Shown here piece by piece: positions 1 to 7,779 of a stretch of 11,941 nucleotides of DNA. Below the pieces are notes generated by a model. That model did no database searches and was not told the origin of the DNA. It worked only from the letters and a program-made list of their open reading frames with translations. Source of the stretch: WHTX01 sp038255145 (GTDB lineage: Bacteria > Actinomycetota > Acidimicrobiia > Acidimicrobiales > CAIXPF01); assembly GCA_038255145.1 (NCBI GenBank), contig JBBSLP010000102.1, positions 1 through 11,941 of the forward strand. Direction: 5' to 3'. Numbering within the stretch: the first letter of the stretch is position 1; each line of letters opens with the position of its first letter. A program made the translations under genes and the position numbers.

Positions 1-146
1 AGGTCATCGCCGAGTTCGGCCCCCGCCTCCCCGTGGGTCGCATCGGCCGGGCCGAAGAGGTGGCCGACGCCTTCGTCTTCCTCATGGGCAACGGCTACAT
101 GACCGGGGCCACCCTCAACGTGGACGGCGGCCACCATCTGATCTGA
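1..146 (+). CDS. Short-chain dehydrogenase/reductase (SDR), C-terminal fragment
   Basis: The gene enters from the left edge, so only the last 47 residues are visible, read from base 3 to a TGA at 144-146. They carry the usual SDR C-terminal block: PVGRIGRAEEVADAFVFL, then a YMTGATLNVDGG motif and the end HHLI. In this family the GR-x-EEVA helix and the TG-x-x-x-x-VDGG strand close the Rossmann fold beside the active site. The catalytic Ser/Tyr/Lys and the cofactor glycine motif lie upstream, outside the window, so substrate and NAD/NADP preference cannot be told. The stop codon falls inside the 5-bp target duplication of the adjacent insertion sequence, and the protein end is left unaltered by that insertion. 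Confidence 0.9.
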   Translation, partial: VIAEFGPRLPVGRIGRAEEVADAFVFLMGNGYMTGATLNVDGGHHLI

Positions 147-147
147 G
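143..147. repeat. Target-site duplication, left copy (CTGAG)
   Basis: The five bases abutting the left inverted repeat are CTGAG and include the dehydrogenase stop codon TGA. The same five bases follow the right inverted repeat. Confidence 0.85.
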
Positions 148-160
148 CCTGGATCCACCG
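148..160 (+). repeat. IS left terminal inverted repeat
   Basis: CCTGGATCCACCG. It is identical to the reverse complement of 1645-1657. Similarity between the two ends fades directly inward of these 13 bases. Confidence 0.9.
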
Positions 161-328
161 CCGGGTGACCGGTGGTGGTTGTTGTGGTGTGTTCGGACGT
201 TGATTTTGGGTCGGGCCGGGTCGGTCGGGGTCTCGGGGTCGGGCCTGGGCGCGGACGGTCAGGGGTGGGTTCTGGGCTGTCGGTTGTGGCGGCCGCCGCG
301 GGTGGGTGTCGGCTCGCCGGTTGAGCGG

Positions 329-1624
329 TCAGCAGCGCAGCGGGATGGCACGCAGGCGGGCGAGGGTGAGGAGGAACTCGGTGCGCCAGGGCCATCGGGC
401 GGGGAAGTGAAGTTGGCGTCGTCGTCCGCCGCGGGTGAACCGGCCGGGGAGTGTGAGCAGCTTGCGGCGTGTCGTCTTCGCGACGAGGGGTCCGACGGTG
501 CCGGTCCCGATGTGCTGGGTCCAGCGCAGCAGGTTGTGGGCGACGGTAGCGAGCACGGCCCAGGCGCCGTTGGCGTGGAATCGTCCTGAAGGGCAGTGCT
601 CGAGGCCGGCGCCGTCTTTGAGGTCGCGTATGGCGAGTTCGATCACGGCGTGAGCGCGGTGCTCAGCGTCAGCGTCGATGGTGCTGGCGGTGCTGTCGGT
701 GATGAACGCGTGGTGCCGCCAGTTGTCGAACAGTTCGGCCTGGGCGCCGATGATCCGGGTGCGGCGGACCACGAGCCGGTGCCCGTCGCCGTAGCGGCAG
801 TCCGCGACTTGGGCGTCTCCGCCCAGCGTGTAGTCGATCGGGGTCCAGGCGTCGTCGTCGATCCCGGCGATCGCCGTCTTGACCGCCGTGACCTGGCGCA
901 CGGTGATCGAGTAGCTGACGCCGTGGTCGCGGCAGGCTTTGATCACCTTGTGGGACCAGAACCCTGAGTCGGCCCGTAAGGACAACGGGCCCGTCGCCCC
1001 GGCACGGCGGGCCCGGCCGATGACTTCGCGCACGAACCGCTGGGCGCCACGCCCGGTGTTCGCTGACCCTTTACGGAACCGGATGTGGAGGATCTCGCCC
1101 GTGTCGGCTCGGGTGGCCAGCAACGGGTGATAGCCACGACGCTTGGTGTAGCCGTAGGCGGCGCCCTGTTTGGCGTAGCCGTAGGTCTCACAGATCGTCG
1201 AGTCGATATCGATCGTCATCGGCGTCGAGCCGGGCCCCGCGCCTGCGGCCCACGCCGCGGTGAGCGCGAACTCCGACCATCGGTCGAGCTGGCGGACATG
1301 GCCGAAGGTGAACGAGCGCAGGAAGGTCCCACAGGTCGATGGGGCCATCACCTGATGCCCCAGCACGGCCTCGCTCACCCCGGACCGCAGCACATCGACG
1401 TCGTCGATGCAGTCACCGCCAGCGACCATCGAGTGCACCAACGTCATCGCCTTGCGACCAGGCCGGAACGAGCCCGGCCCCGACAGCGAGATCAGCTCAT
1501 CCGCGGCGGCTTCGAGACCGAGACGCGCGGCCAACGTCGCCGGCAGGATGAGCCCGGCGTTCGCCACCGCCCGCTCGTCATCGAACATCACCTCGAGCCC
1601 ATCCAGGCTCTGGCAAGCTGTCAC
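329..1624 (-). CDS. IS1380-family DDE transposase
   Basis: This enzyme would cut and rejoin the ends of the surrounding insertion sequence. The frame is open from the stop at 329 to an ATG at 1675, but that ATG lies outside the right inverted repeat, so it cannot be the element's own start. Plausible internal starts are GTG at 1639, GTG at 1624 (used here, about 431 aa) and ATG at 1588 (419 aa, close to ISEcp1 TnpA). Numbered from the ATG at 1675, the expected acidic residues are in TIDIDST (Asp156/158), RADSGFW (Asp236) and the block HAVIELAIRDLKDG (Glu346), which is followed by PSGRFHANGAW. The N-terminal FDD...VANAGLILPATLA segment and the YGYTKRRGYHPLLA stretch are also typical of the family. 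There is no frameshift. Confidence 0.92.
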   Translation of the reverse strand: MTACQSLDGLEVMFDDERAVANAGLILPATLAARLGLEAAADELISLSGPGSFRPGRKAMTLVHSMVAGGDCIDDVDVLRSGVSEAVLGHQVMAPSTCGTFLRSFTFGHVRQLDRWSEFALTAAWAAGAGPGSTPMTIDIDSTICETYGYAKQGAAYGYTKRRGYHPLLATRADTGEILHIRFRKGSANTGRGAQRFVREVIGRARRAGATGPLSLRADSGFWSHKVIKACRDHGVSYSITVRQVTAVKTAIAGIDDDAWTPIDYTLGGDAQVADCRYGDGHRLVVRRTRIIGAQAELFDNWRHHAFITDSTASTIDADAEHRAHAVIELAIRDLKDGAGLEHCPSGRFHANGAWAVLATVAHNLLRWTQHIGTGTVGPLVAKTTRRKLLTLPGRFTRGGRRRQLHFPARWPWRTEFLLTLARLRAIPLRC

Positions 1625-1644
1625 CAAGAACGTGCCCACCCACT

Positions 1645-1657
1645 CGGTGGATCCAGG
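1645..1657 (-). repeat. IS right terminal inverted repeat
   Basis: On the minus strand it reads CCTGGATCCACCG, matching the left end exactly. The transposase reading frame runs through it, but its real start must lie inside the element. Confidence 0.9.
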
Positions 1658-1662
1658 CTGAG
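1658..1662. repeat. Target-site duplication, right copy (CTGAG)
   Basis: This is an exact copy of 143-147. Removing the element and one copy restores a short convergent intergenic region between the dehydrogenase and fumarase genes. Confidence 0.85.
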
Positions 1663-1696
1663 GGCGCGCACCCATCTGATCAGCCGGTTCGGACCA

Positions 1697-1712
<16 letters not shown>
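1662..1712. terminator. Possible convergent terminator at the fumarase 3' end
   Basis: GGGCGCGC at 1662-1669 pairs with GCGCGCCC at 1705-1712. Nested inside are CTGAT 1676-1680 with ATCAG 1696-1700, and GGT/ACC closing a 4-nt loop at 1686-1695. The fumarase stop codon lies within the inner stem. There is no T-run, which is common for actinobacterial hairpins. The large bulges make this tentative. Confidence 0.35.
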
Positions 1713-3343
<1,631 letters not shown>

Positions 3344-3349
3344 CCGCGC

Positions 3350-3355
3350 ACGTTA
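3350..3355 (-). promoter_or_regulatory. -10 box (TAACGT) for the fumarase gene
   Basis: On the minus strand TAACGT is followed by GCGCGG and then the ATG at 3343. A 6-nt spacing places the likely transcription start at or next to the start codon. No convincing -35 box is seen (TTGGGG lies 19 bp upstream). Confidence 0.55.
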
Positions 3356-3417
3356 CCGCCCGATGTGGCGGCGCCCCCAACCCCCCTCGCCGTGCGACCG
3401 GTGGGCCGACCCGCAGG

Positions 3418-3834
3418 TCAGGCGCTGAGGAACTTGGCGAAGCCCTTGATGCCGCCCCGGTACACGCCCTCGATGGTCTTGACCGCCTCCTCCTCGCTGA
3501 CGCCCCGGGGCTCGAAGCTGCTGCTCCAGTCGACCAGGGTGCCGTCGCCGTCGGCCTCGAGGCGCACGGCGGCCACGTAGCGGTCCACGGGCAGGGGGCC
3601 GGCCTCCAGCACGGTGTAGCCGAGGTGGTGGGCGGCGTCGTCGAGCCAGGTGCAGCGCTCGACCACGGTCTGGTCGCCCATGGCCAGGGCCCGCTCGGCC
3701 CCGAGGCCCTCGCCCTGGCACTGCGCCGGGGCCATGCCCCGCATGTACTTGTGGATCCCGCCGAAGTCGGACACGACGGCCCAGACGGCGTCCACGGGGT
3801 GGTCGATGCGCTCTTTGACGGTGACGGATGCCAT
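3418..3834 (-). CDS. SRPBCC-fold (START/polyketide-cyclase-like) protein
   Basis: This small soluble protein of 138 aa has the helix-grip fold typical of SRPBCC proteins, which hold hydrophobic ligands in a cavity. The pattern is characteristic: an N-terminal strand VTVKERIDHPVDAVWAVVSDF followed by GGIHKYM, a middle ERCTWLDD...LGYTVLEAGPLPV region, and a C-terminal helix (EEEAVKTIEGVYRGGIKGFAKFL). The ligand and reaction are unknown. The ATG at 3834 lies 10 nt after the stop of the laccase-domain gene, so the two may be co-transcribed. However, a TAACGT box that includes that stop codon ends 7 nt before the ATG, so it probably also has its own leaderless promoter. No Shine-Dalgarno sequence is present. 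Confidence 0.85.
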   Translation of the reverse strand: MASVTVKERIDHPVDAVWAVVSDFGGIHKYMRGMAPAQCQGEGLGAERALAMGDQTVVERCTWLDDAAHHLGYTVLEAGPLPVDRYVAAVRLEADGDGTLVDWSSSFEPRGVSEEEAVKTIEGVYRGGIKGFAKFLSA

Positions 3835-3841
3835 AGGGCGG

Positions 3842-3847
3842 ACGTTA
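3842..3847 (-). promoter_or_regulatory. -10 box (TAACGT) for the SRPBCC gene, overlapping the upstream stop codon
   Basis: Minus-strand TAACGT is followed by CCGCCCT and the ATG at 3834. Its first three bases are the TAA stop of the laccase-domain gene. The 7-nt spacing suggests a leaderless transcript. Confidence 0.5.
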
Positions 3848-4663
3848 GCGGGCGGCGAGCAGGCCGGCGACGGCCATGAACCGCCCCGTGGGGGCCTGCG
3901 TGCGGTGGGAGAAGAAGGCGTCGCCGCGGCTGGCGGTGTCCAGGCCACAGACCTCGACGGCGCCCCGGGGGACGCCGGCGGCGACCAGCAGGGCCGCGTT
4001 GGCCGCCCACAGGTCGAGGTGGGCGTGGCCGTCGGCCCGCTCCCCCACCACGGCGGCGTCGAGGCCCCCGGCCCGGGCTGCGGCCACGACCTCGGGGCCG
4101 ACCTCGTAGCTGGCGGGGCCGATGGAGGGGCCGAGGCCGGCCACCACGTCAGCGGGGTCGGTGCCGAAGCGCTCGACCATGGTGGCCACGGTGCGGGTGA
4201 CCACCCCGGCCACCGTGCCCCGCCAGCCGGCGTGGGCCACGGCCACCACGCCCGTGGTGGCGTCGACGAGGACCACGGGCACGCAGTCGGCCGTGAGGAC
4301 GCCGAGCACGACATCGTCGCGGTCGGTGACCAGGGCGTCGACGTCGGGGATGGCGCTGGCCGCGTCACCAGCGCCGCGGCCCCGCTCGGCATCCCCGATG
4401 ACGGCCACCCGGTCGCCGTGGACCTGGGCCCCCACGGTCAGAGCGGCGAGGTCGACGCCCAGGGCGGCGACGAGGCGACGGCGGTTCTCGAGCACGGACC
4501 TGGGGTCATCGCCCACCCCGAAGCTGAGGTTGAGCGAGTGGCGGGGCGGGGCGCTGACGCCGCCCTCCCGGCCGGTGACGGAGGCCAGCACGCCCGGGGC
4601 CGGCCCGGTGGCGGCGAGGTCGAAGTGGTGGAGGACGAGGCCGTCACGTCGCTCGGTGCGCAC
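3845..4663 (-). CDS. pgeF: PgeF/YfiH-family laccase-domain protein (purine nucleoside phosphorylase / polyphenol oxidase)
   Basis: This protein is 272 aa from a GTG at 4663. The family has been called polyphenol oxidase or multicopper laccase; characterised members act on purine nucleosides, and some correct peptidoglycan precursors. The conserved metal-binding triad is present: His82 in GAQVHGDRV, Cys127 in LTADCVPVVLVD and His144 in AHAGWRG. The typical SLNLSFGVGDDP segment (about 43-54) and the end segment VEVCGLDTASRGDAFFSHR are also visible. The frame stays open far upstream to 5230, but that part is antisense to the YbjQ gene and shows no family similarity. The GTG chosen matches the family's usual beginning, and a TAACGT box ends 8 nt before it. 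Usual neighbours of pgeF such as ftsZ or sepF are not in view. Confidence 0.9.
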   Translation of the reverse strand: MRTERRDGLVLHHFDLAATGPAPGVLASVTGREGGVSAPPRHSLNLSFGVGDDPRSVLENRRRLVAALGVDLAALTVGAQVHGDRVAVIGDAERGRGAGDAASAIPDVDALVTDRDDVVLGVLTADCVPVVLVDATTGVVAVAHAGWRGTVAGVVTRTVATMVERFGTDPADVVAGLGPSIGPASYEVGPEVVAAARAGGLDAAVVGERADGHAHLDLWAANAALLVAAGVPRGAVEVCGLDTASRGDAFFSHRTQAPTGRFMAVAGLLAAR

Positions 4664-4671
4664 AGCCGAGC

Positions 4672-4677
4672 ACGTTA
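4672..4677 (-). promoter_or_regulatory. -10 box (TAACGT) for the laccase-domain gene
   Basis: Minus-strand TAACGT, then 8 nt (GCTCGGCT), then the GTG at 4663. No Shine-Dalgarno sequence is present. It supports the GTG start and a leaderless transcript. Confidence 0.5.
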
Positions 4678-4711
4678 GGCGCAGGGCAGGACAGGCTCCG
4701 GCGGCAGGGGC

Positions 4712-4717
4712 CAGACT
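4712..4717 (+). promoter_or_regulatory. Possible -10 box (CAGACT) for the YbjQ-family gene
   Basis: CAGACT keeps the two best-conserved -10 positions (A2 and T6) and is followed by 6 nt before the ATG at 4724. No Shine-Dalgarno sequence lies at proper distance. It is weaker than the TAACGT boxes nearby. Confidence 0.35.
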
Positions 4718-4723
4718 GCGCCC

Positions 4724-5065
4724 ATGAGCCAGACCGACCCGCTTCCGTTGCTGCTGACGACGACGTCGGTCCTGCAGGACGTCACCATCACCCACTACCT
4801 GGGGCTCGTGACCGGCGAGGCCATCCTCGGCACCGAGGTGTTCCGCTCGGTGTTCGAAGGCATCCGCGACATCGTCGGTGGGCGGGCCGCGGCCTACCAG
4901 AACGAGCTGGCCAACGCCCGCAACCTGGCCTTCCAGGAGCTGACCGAGCAGGCCCGCCACCTGGGGGCCAACGCGGTCATCGCCATCGACATCGACTACG
5001 AGACCATCGGTACGTCCATGCTCCTGGTATCGGCCAGCGGCACGGCCATCTTCGCCACCGCCTGA
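4724..5065 (+). CDS. YbjQ/UPF0145 family protein (heavy-metal-binding-domain type)
   Basis: This is a 113-aa protein with the YbjQ (DUF74) pattern: an N-terminal LLLTTTSVLQDVTITHYLG strand region leading to GLVTGEAILGTEVF, then a helix with IRDIVGGRAAAYQNEL, the NARNLAFQELTEQARHLGANAVI helix-turn, and a final strand ending GTAIFATA. The family forms pentameric assemblies in solved structures, and its function is not established despite the 'heavy-metal-binding' label. No cysteine is present, so a thiol-based metal site can be excluded. The gene stands alone, divergent from the laccase-domain gene (60 bp apart) and convergent with the ArsC-like gene. Confidence 0.88.
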   Translation: MSQTDPLPLLLTTTSVLQDVTITHYLGLVTGEAILGTEVFRSVFEGIRDIVGGRAAAYQNELANARNLAFQELTEQARHLGANAVIAIDIDYETIGTSMLLVSASGTAIFATA

Positions 5066-5091
5066 GCGAGGCTCGGGGCAGGCCCGCTCAG
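5062..5091. terminator. Shared bidirectional terminator of the YbjQ and ArsC-like genes
   Basis: CTGAGCG (5062-5068) pairs with CGCTCAG (5085-5091). After a bulged A, GGC (5070-5072) pairs with GCC (5082-5084) around a 9-nt loop. Both stop codons, TGA 5063-5065 on the plus strand and TGA 5090-5088 on the minus strand, lie within the stem. There are no T-runs. Confidence 0.5.
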
Positions 5092-5462
5092 CTGATGAAG
5101 GCGGCGACGCGGTCCTTGGGGCGGCCGATGATGGCCCGACCGTCGCGCACGAGGACGGGCCGCTGCAGCAGCTCGGGGTGGGCCACGAGCAGGGCGACGA
5201 CGGCGTCGGGCTCGACGTGGTCGCCGGCATCGAGACCGAGCTCGGCGAAGCGGGCGTCCTTGCGCACCAGGTCGGCCGCAGGGTCCTCGAGCTGGTCGAT
5301 GAGCCGAAGCAGGGTGTCGGCGTCGGGCGGTTCCCGCAGGTAGAGCACCACGGTGTGCTCGACAGCCGCGGCGTCGAGCGCCTCGAGGGCGTGGCGCGAC
5401 GTGCTGCAGCGGGGGTTGTGGAAGATGGTCACGTGTCCGTCATGCACGTCGGGATCGCTCAT
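5088..5462 (-). CDS. ArsC/YfgD-family thioredoxin-fold reductase (putative arsenate reductase)
   Basis: This small cytoplasmic protein of 124 aa has the ArsC fold. Family members use one reactive cysteine, here Cys19 in IFHNPRCSTSR, to reduce arsenate with glutathione or another thiol; YfgD relatives have no proven arsenate activity. Other family marks are TVVLYLREPP (about 38-47) and the C-terminal LLQRPVLVRDGRAIIGRP, which holds the anion-binding arginine and cis-proline region. A GTG two codons earlier (5468) is possible, but the ATG at 5462 has the better placed Shine-Dalgarno sequence. The gene starts 9 nt after the stop of the luciferase-like gene, so the two are almost certainly co-transcribed. 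No arsB, acr3 or arsR gene is nearby, which weakens a true arsenic-resistance role. Confidence 0.85.
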   Translation of the reverse strand: MSDPDVHDGHVTIFHNPRCSTSRHALEALDAAAVEHTVVLYLREPPDADTLLRLIDQLEDPAADLVRKDARFAELGLDAGDHVEPDAVVALLVAHPELLQRPVLVRDGRAIIGRPKDRVAAFIS

Positions 5463-5467
5463 CAGCA

Positions 5468-5473
5468 CCTCTC
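5468..5473 (-). promoter_or_regulatory. Shine-Dalgarno sequence (GAGAGG) of the ArsC-like gene
   Basis: On the minus strand TGAGAGG joins the stop of the luciferase-like gene (TGA 5474-5472) to the ribosome site, and 5 nt later comes the ATG at 5462. This fixes the start and suggests translational coupling. Confidence 0.6.
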
Positions 5474-6488
5474 ACTTCACCTTGGGCAGGACCTCTTGGC
5501 CCAACAGGTCGATGACCTCGTAGAGCACCTTCTCGGGCAGGCCCCCGAGGTCGATGAAGAAGTAGTGCCGGTCCAGGCCCAGCACCTCGTCGATCTCCTG
5601 CACCCGCTCGACGACCTCGGCCGGGCTGCCGCAGATGGCGGGGCCGCCGATGAGGCCGTCGAAGTCCAGGGGTCGGCCGAAGGCGCCCCGGAAGTCGGCG
5701 GCGAAGCTCACGTAGCTGTCGAGGTCGGGGCGCCAGCGCCGCCGGGCCTCCTGGGAGGTGGCGGCCACGTGCACGTAGCTGGGGTACATGACGTGGGTGC
5801 GGTCGCTGAAGCCGTTGGCCTCCATGCGGCCGCGGTAGCGGTCCACGATGGACAGGTAGTCCTCGGGGTAACGGAACAGGCTGGGCAGGGCCAGGGGTAG
5901 GCCCAGGTCGGCGGCCAGGTCGGCCGAGATGGTGGACAGGCCGCCGCCGATGTACATGGGCGGGTGGGGCTGCTGGATGGGCCGGGGCTCGAGGCGCACG
6001 TGCTCGAGGTGGCTGCGGAAGTGGCCCTCCCACGTCACCGCGTCCTCGGTGAGCAGGCGCAGCACCAGGCGGAGGTTCTCCTCGAAGCGGGGGCGCAGCT
6101 CGTCGACGTCGTCGATGCCGAAGGCGGCCATGGTCGACTCCATCACCCCCCGGGCGAAGGTGATCTCGGCCCGGCCGTCGGAGATGACGTCGAGCATGGC
6201 CAGGTCCTCGGACACCCGCAGGGGGTCGAGGTTGGCCAGCAGGGTGACGCTGGTGCCCAGGCGGATGGTGGTGGTGCGCCCGGCCATGGTGGCCAGCAGC
6301 AGCATGGGGGCGGGGAGGATGTAGTGGCTGAAGTGGTGCTCGCCCAGGCCCATGTAGCCGAAACCGGCGGCCTCGCCCCGCACGGCCTCCTCGACGAGGA
6401 TCCGGTAGCGGTCCCGCTGGGAGGTGCTCTGGCCGGTGACCGGGTCCGGGAGGTGGTCGGCCAGGCTCAGCAGTCCTACGGCGGTCAT
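5472..6488 (-). CDS. LLM-class flavin-dependent oxidoreductase (luciferase-like monooxygenase)
   Basis: This 338-aa TIM-barrel enzyme is expected to bind FMN or F420 and oxidise an organic substrate. Visible family marks are the N-terminal strand VGLLSLADHL, GFGYMGLGEHHFSHY (about 42-56), the TTIRLGTSVTLLANLDPLRV strand-loop, and the key segment EDLAMLDVISDGRAEITFARG (94-114), which binds the cofactor phosphate in this fold. PHPPMYIGGG (about 174-183) is the usual late-barrel motif. The substrate is not predictable. The ATG at 6488 has no Shine-Dalgarno sequence, but a TATGGT box ends 9 nt upstream. It leads an operon with the ArsC-like gene and is divergent from the serine hydrolase gene across 23 bp. 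Confidence 0.92.
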   Translation of the reverse strand: MTAVGLLSLADHLPDPVTGQSTSQRDRYRILVEEAVRGEAAGFGYMGLGEHHFSHYILPAPMLLLATMAGRTTTIRLGTSVTLLANLDPLRVSEDLAMLDVISDGRAEITFARGVMESTMAAFGIDDVDELRPRFEENLRLVLRLLTEDAVTWEGHFRSHLEHVRLEPRPIQQPHPPMYIGGGLSTISADLAADLGLPLALPSLFRYPEDYLSIVDRYRGRMEANGFSDRTHVMYPSYVHVAATSQEARRRWRPDLDSYVSFAADFRGAFGRPLDFDGLIGGPAICGSPAEVVERVQEIDEVLGLDRHYFFIDLGGLPEKVLYEVIDLLGQEVLPKVK

Positions 6489-6497
6489 CGTGGGCCG

Positions 6498-6503
6498 ACC
6501 ATA
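6498..6503 (-). promoter_or_regulatory. -10 box (TATGGT) for the luciferase-like gene
   Basis: Minus-strand TATGGT followed by 9 nt and the ATG at 6488. It overlaps the opposing -10 box at 6500-6505 by four bases (the central ATA plus C). Confidence 0.5.
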
Positions 6504-6505
6504 CT
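6500..6505 (+). promoter_or_regulatory. -10 box (CATACT) for the serine hydrolase gene
   Basis: CATACT matches TATAAT at four of six positions, including A2 and T6, and is followed by 6 nt (GCGGCC) and the ATG at 6512. With only 23 bp between divergent start codons, both promoters must reach into the opposite gene. Confidence 0.5.
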
Positions 6506-6511
6506 GCGGCC

Positions 6512-7738
6512 ATGAGCGCCTCCGACCCGGCTGCTGCAGCCACCCCCATCGCCGGCACCGCCCGCCCCGACTTCGCCGCCGTGGCCGACGAGTTCGCCCG
6601 CAACTTCGCCGAGCGGGGCGAGGTGGGGGCCTCGGTGTCCATCACCGTGGACGGTGAGTCGGTCGTCGACCTGTGGGGCGGCCACGTGGGCACCGGCGAG
6701 GACGCCGAGCCCTGGCAGGAGGACACCCTGGTGGTGGTGTGGTCCTCGACCAAGGGCTTCACCGCCCTGTGCGCCCACCTGCTGATCGACCGGGGCCTGC
6801 TCGACCTCGAGGCCCCGGTGGCCGAGTACTGGCCCGACTTCGCCAAGGCGGGCAAGGCCGGGGTGACGGTGCGGATGGTGCTCGACCACAGCGCCGGCGT
6901 GCCCACGTGGCGGGAGAAGCTGCCCAAGGGGTCGGCCTACGACTGGGACTTCATGGTGTCCAGGCTCGAGGACGAGGAGCCCTTCTGGGAGCCGGGGACC
7001 CGCAACGGCTACCACATGCTCTCCTTCGGCTGGACCGTGGGTGAGCTGGTGCGACGGGTGTCGGGGCGGTCGTTGGGGACGTTCCTGCGCCAGGAGCTGG
7101 CCCAGCCCCTCGAGGCCGACGTGTGGCTGGGGCTGCCCGAGTCCGAGGAGCCCCGGGTGGCCCCAATCATTGGCTGGAACCCCCCGCCCGATGACCGCTC
7201 GGCCTTCACCGACGCCATCCGTTCCGACCGCCACGGGGTGTCGGCCCTGGCCCTGCTCAACAACGGGGGTTTCAGCGCCAACAGCCGCGAGGCCCACGCC
7301 GCGGAGATCGGCGGCGGTGGCGGCCTGGCCACCGGTCGGGGCATGGCCCGGCTGTACCGCCCCTTCGCCACCGGCGGTGGGGGCTTCGTGGGGCCCGACA
7401 CCCTGGCCCGCATGAGCGAGGTGGCGGTGGCCACGGAGCGCGACGCCGTGCTCGTCATGCCCACACGGTTCGGCCTCGGGTTCATGAAGTCCATGGACAA
7501 CCGCCGGCGCCGGGTGGGCGATCGCTACTCGGCCATCCTGGGCTCGACCGCCTTCGGCCACGTGGGGGCAGGCGGGTCCATCAGCTTCGCCGACCCCGAG
7601 GCCCGCATGAGCTTCGGTTACACCATGAACCGCCAGGGCGAGGGCATCCTGCTCAACGAGCGAGGCCAGTCCCTGGTCGACGCCGCCTACCGCAGCCTGG
7701 GCTACCGCACCAACGACAGCGGCGTCTGGGCCCGCTGA
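6512..7738 (+). CDS. Serine hydrolase, class C beta-lactamase fold (EstB-type esterase)
   Basis: This 408-aa protein has the penicillin-binding/class C beta-lactamase fold. The nucleophile motif S-x-x-K is Ser78-Ser-Thr-Lys81 in VVWSSTKGFTAL. The second motif tyrosine is probably Tyr167 in RNGYHMLSFGWTVGELVRRVSG, which resembles EstB-type esterases more than true beta-lactamases. The third motif is GHVGAGG (349-355), in place of K-T-G. There is no signal peptide, so it likely acts in the cytoplasm. Expected reactions are ester or lactone hydrolysis, or acyl transfer; the substrate is unknown. Glycine-rich insertions (GGGGG at 267-271, GGGG at 288-291) lie in the lid-like region. It is transcribed alone, divergent from the luciferase-like gene. 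Confidence 0.92.
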   Translation: MSASDPAAAATPIAGTARPDFAAVADEFARNFAERGEVGASVSITVDGESVVDLWGGHVGTGEDAEPWQEDTLVVVWSSTKGFTALCAHLLIDRGLLDLEAPVAEYWPDFAKAGKAGVTVRMVLDHSAGVPTWREKLPKGSAYDWDFMVSRLEDEEPFWEPGTRNGYHMLSFGWTVGELVRRVSGRSLGTFLRQELAQPLEADVWLGLPESEEPRVAPIIGWNPPPDDRSAFTDAIRSDRHGVSALALLNNGGFSANSREAHAAEIGGGGGLATGRGMARLYRPFATGGGGFVGPDTLARMSEVAVATERDAVLVMPTRFGLGFMKSMDNRRRRVGDRYSAILGSTAFGHVGAGGSISFADPEARMSFGYTMNRQGEGILLNERGQSLVDAAYRSLGYRTNDSGVWAR

Positions 7739-7761
7739 TCCGCCGCGCCCGCCTGGACGCC

Positions 7762-7774
7762 GGCCGGACCGGCC
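7762..7774. terminator. Possible bidirectional terminator between convergent genes
   Basis: GGCCGG-A-CCGGCC is a perfect inverted repeat in the 41-bp gap between the serine hydrolase and HD-protein stop codons. The hairpin is short, with no T-run. Confidence 0.25.
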
Positions 7775-7779
7775 CGAGG

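Larger units (their letters stand above)
148..1657 (-). mobile_element. Complete IS1380-family insertion sequence, 1510 bp
   Basis: The two ends are perfect inverted repeats, CCTGGATCCACCG at 148-160 and its reverse complement at 1645-1657. The flanking bases CTGAG at 143-147 and CTGAG at 1658-1662 form an exact 5-bp direct repeat. The end sequence resembles those known for the IS1380 family (ISEcp1 ends begin CCTAGATTCTACG), and ISEcp1 also makes 5-bp duplications. The element holds one transposase gene on the minus strand and about 180 bp of G/T-rich non-coding DNA at its left end. That left end contains a hairpin (CCACCG 155-160, CGGTGG 170-175) that could stop read-through from the dehydrogenase gene. 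Intact ends, duplication and transposase suggest a recent, possibly still active copy. Confidence 0.92.

Noticed and set aside
134..1681. CCATCTGATC found on both sides of the insertion sequence (134-143 and 1672-1681) as a longer target duplication
   Set aside because: The copies are not adjacent to the inverted repeats on the right side. The CTGAG pair is directly adjacent on both sides and has the expected length, so the 10-base match is probably chance.
4664..5230. N-terminal extension of the laccase-domain frame
   Set aside because: It is antisense to the YbjQ gene, shows no family similarity, and a TAACGT box points to the GTG at 4663.
5088..5462. An arsenic-resistance operon
   Set aside because: No arsenite pump or ArsR regulator is near; the gene follows a flavin monooxygenase and may be a YfgD-like reductase of other function.
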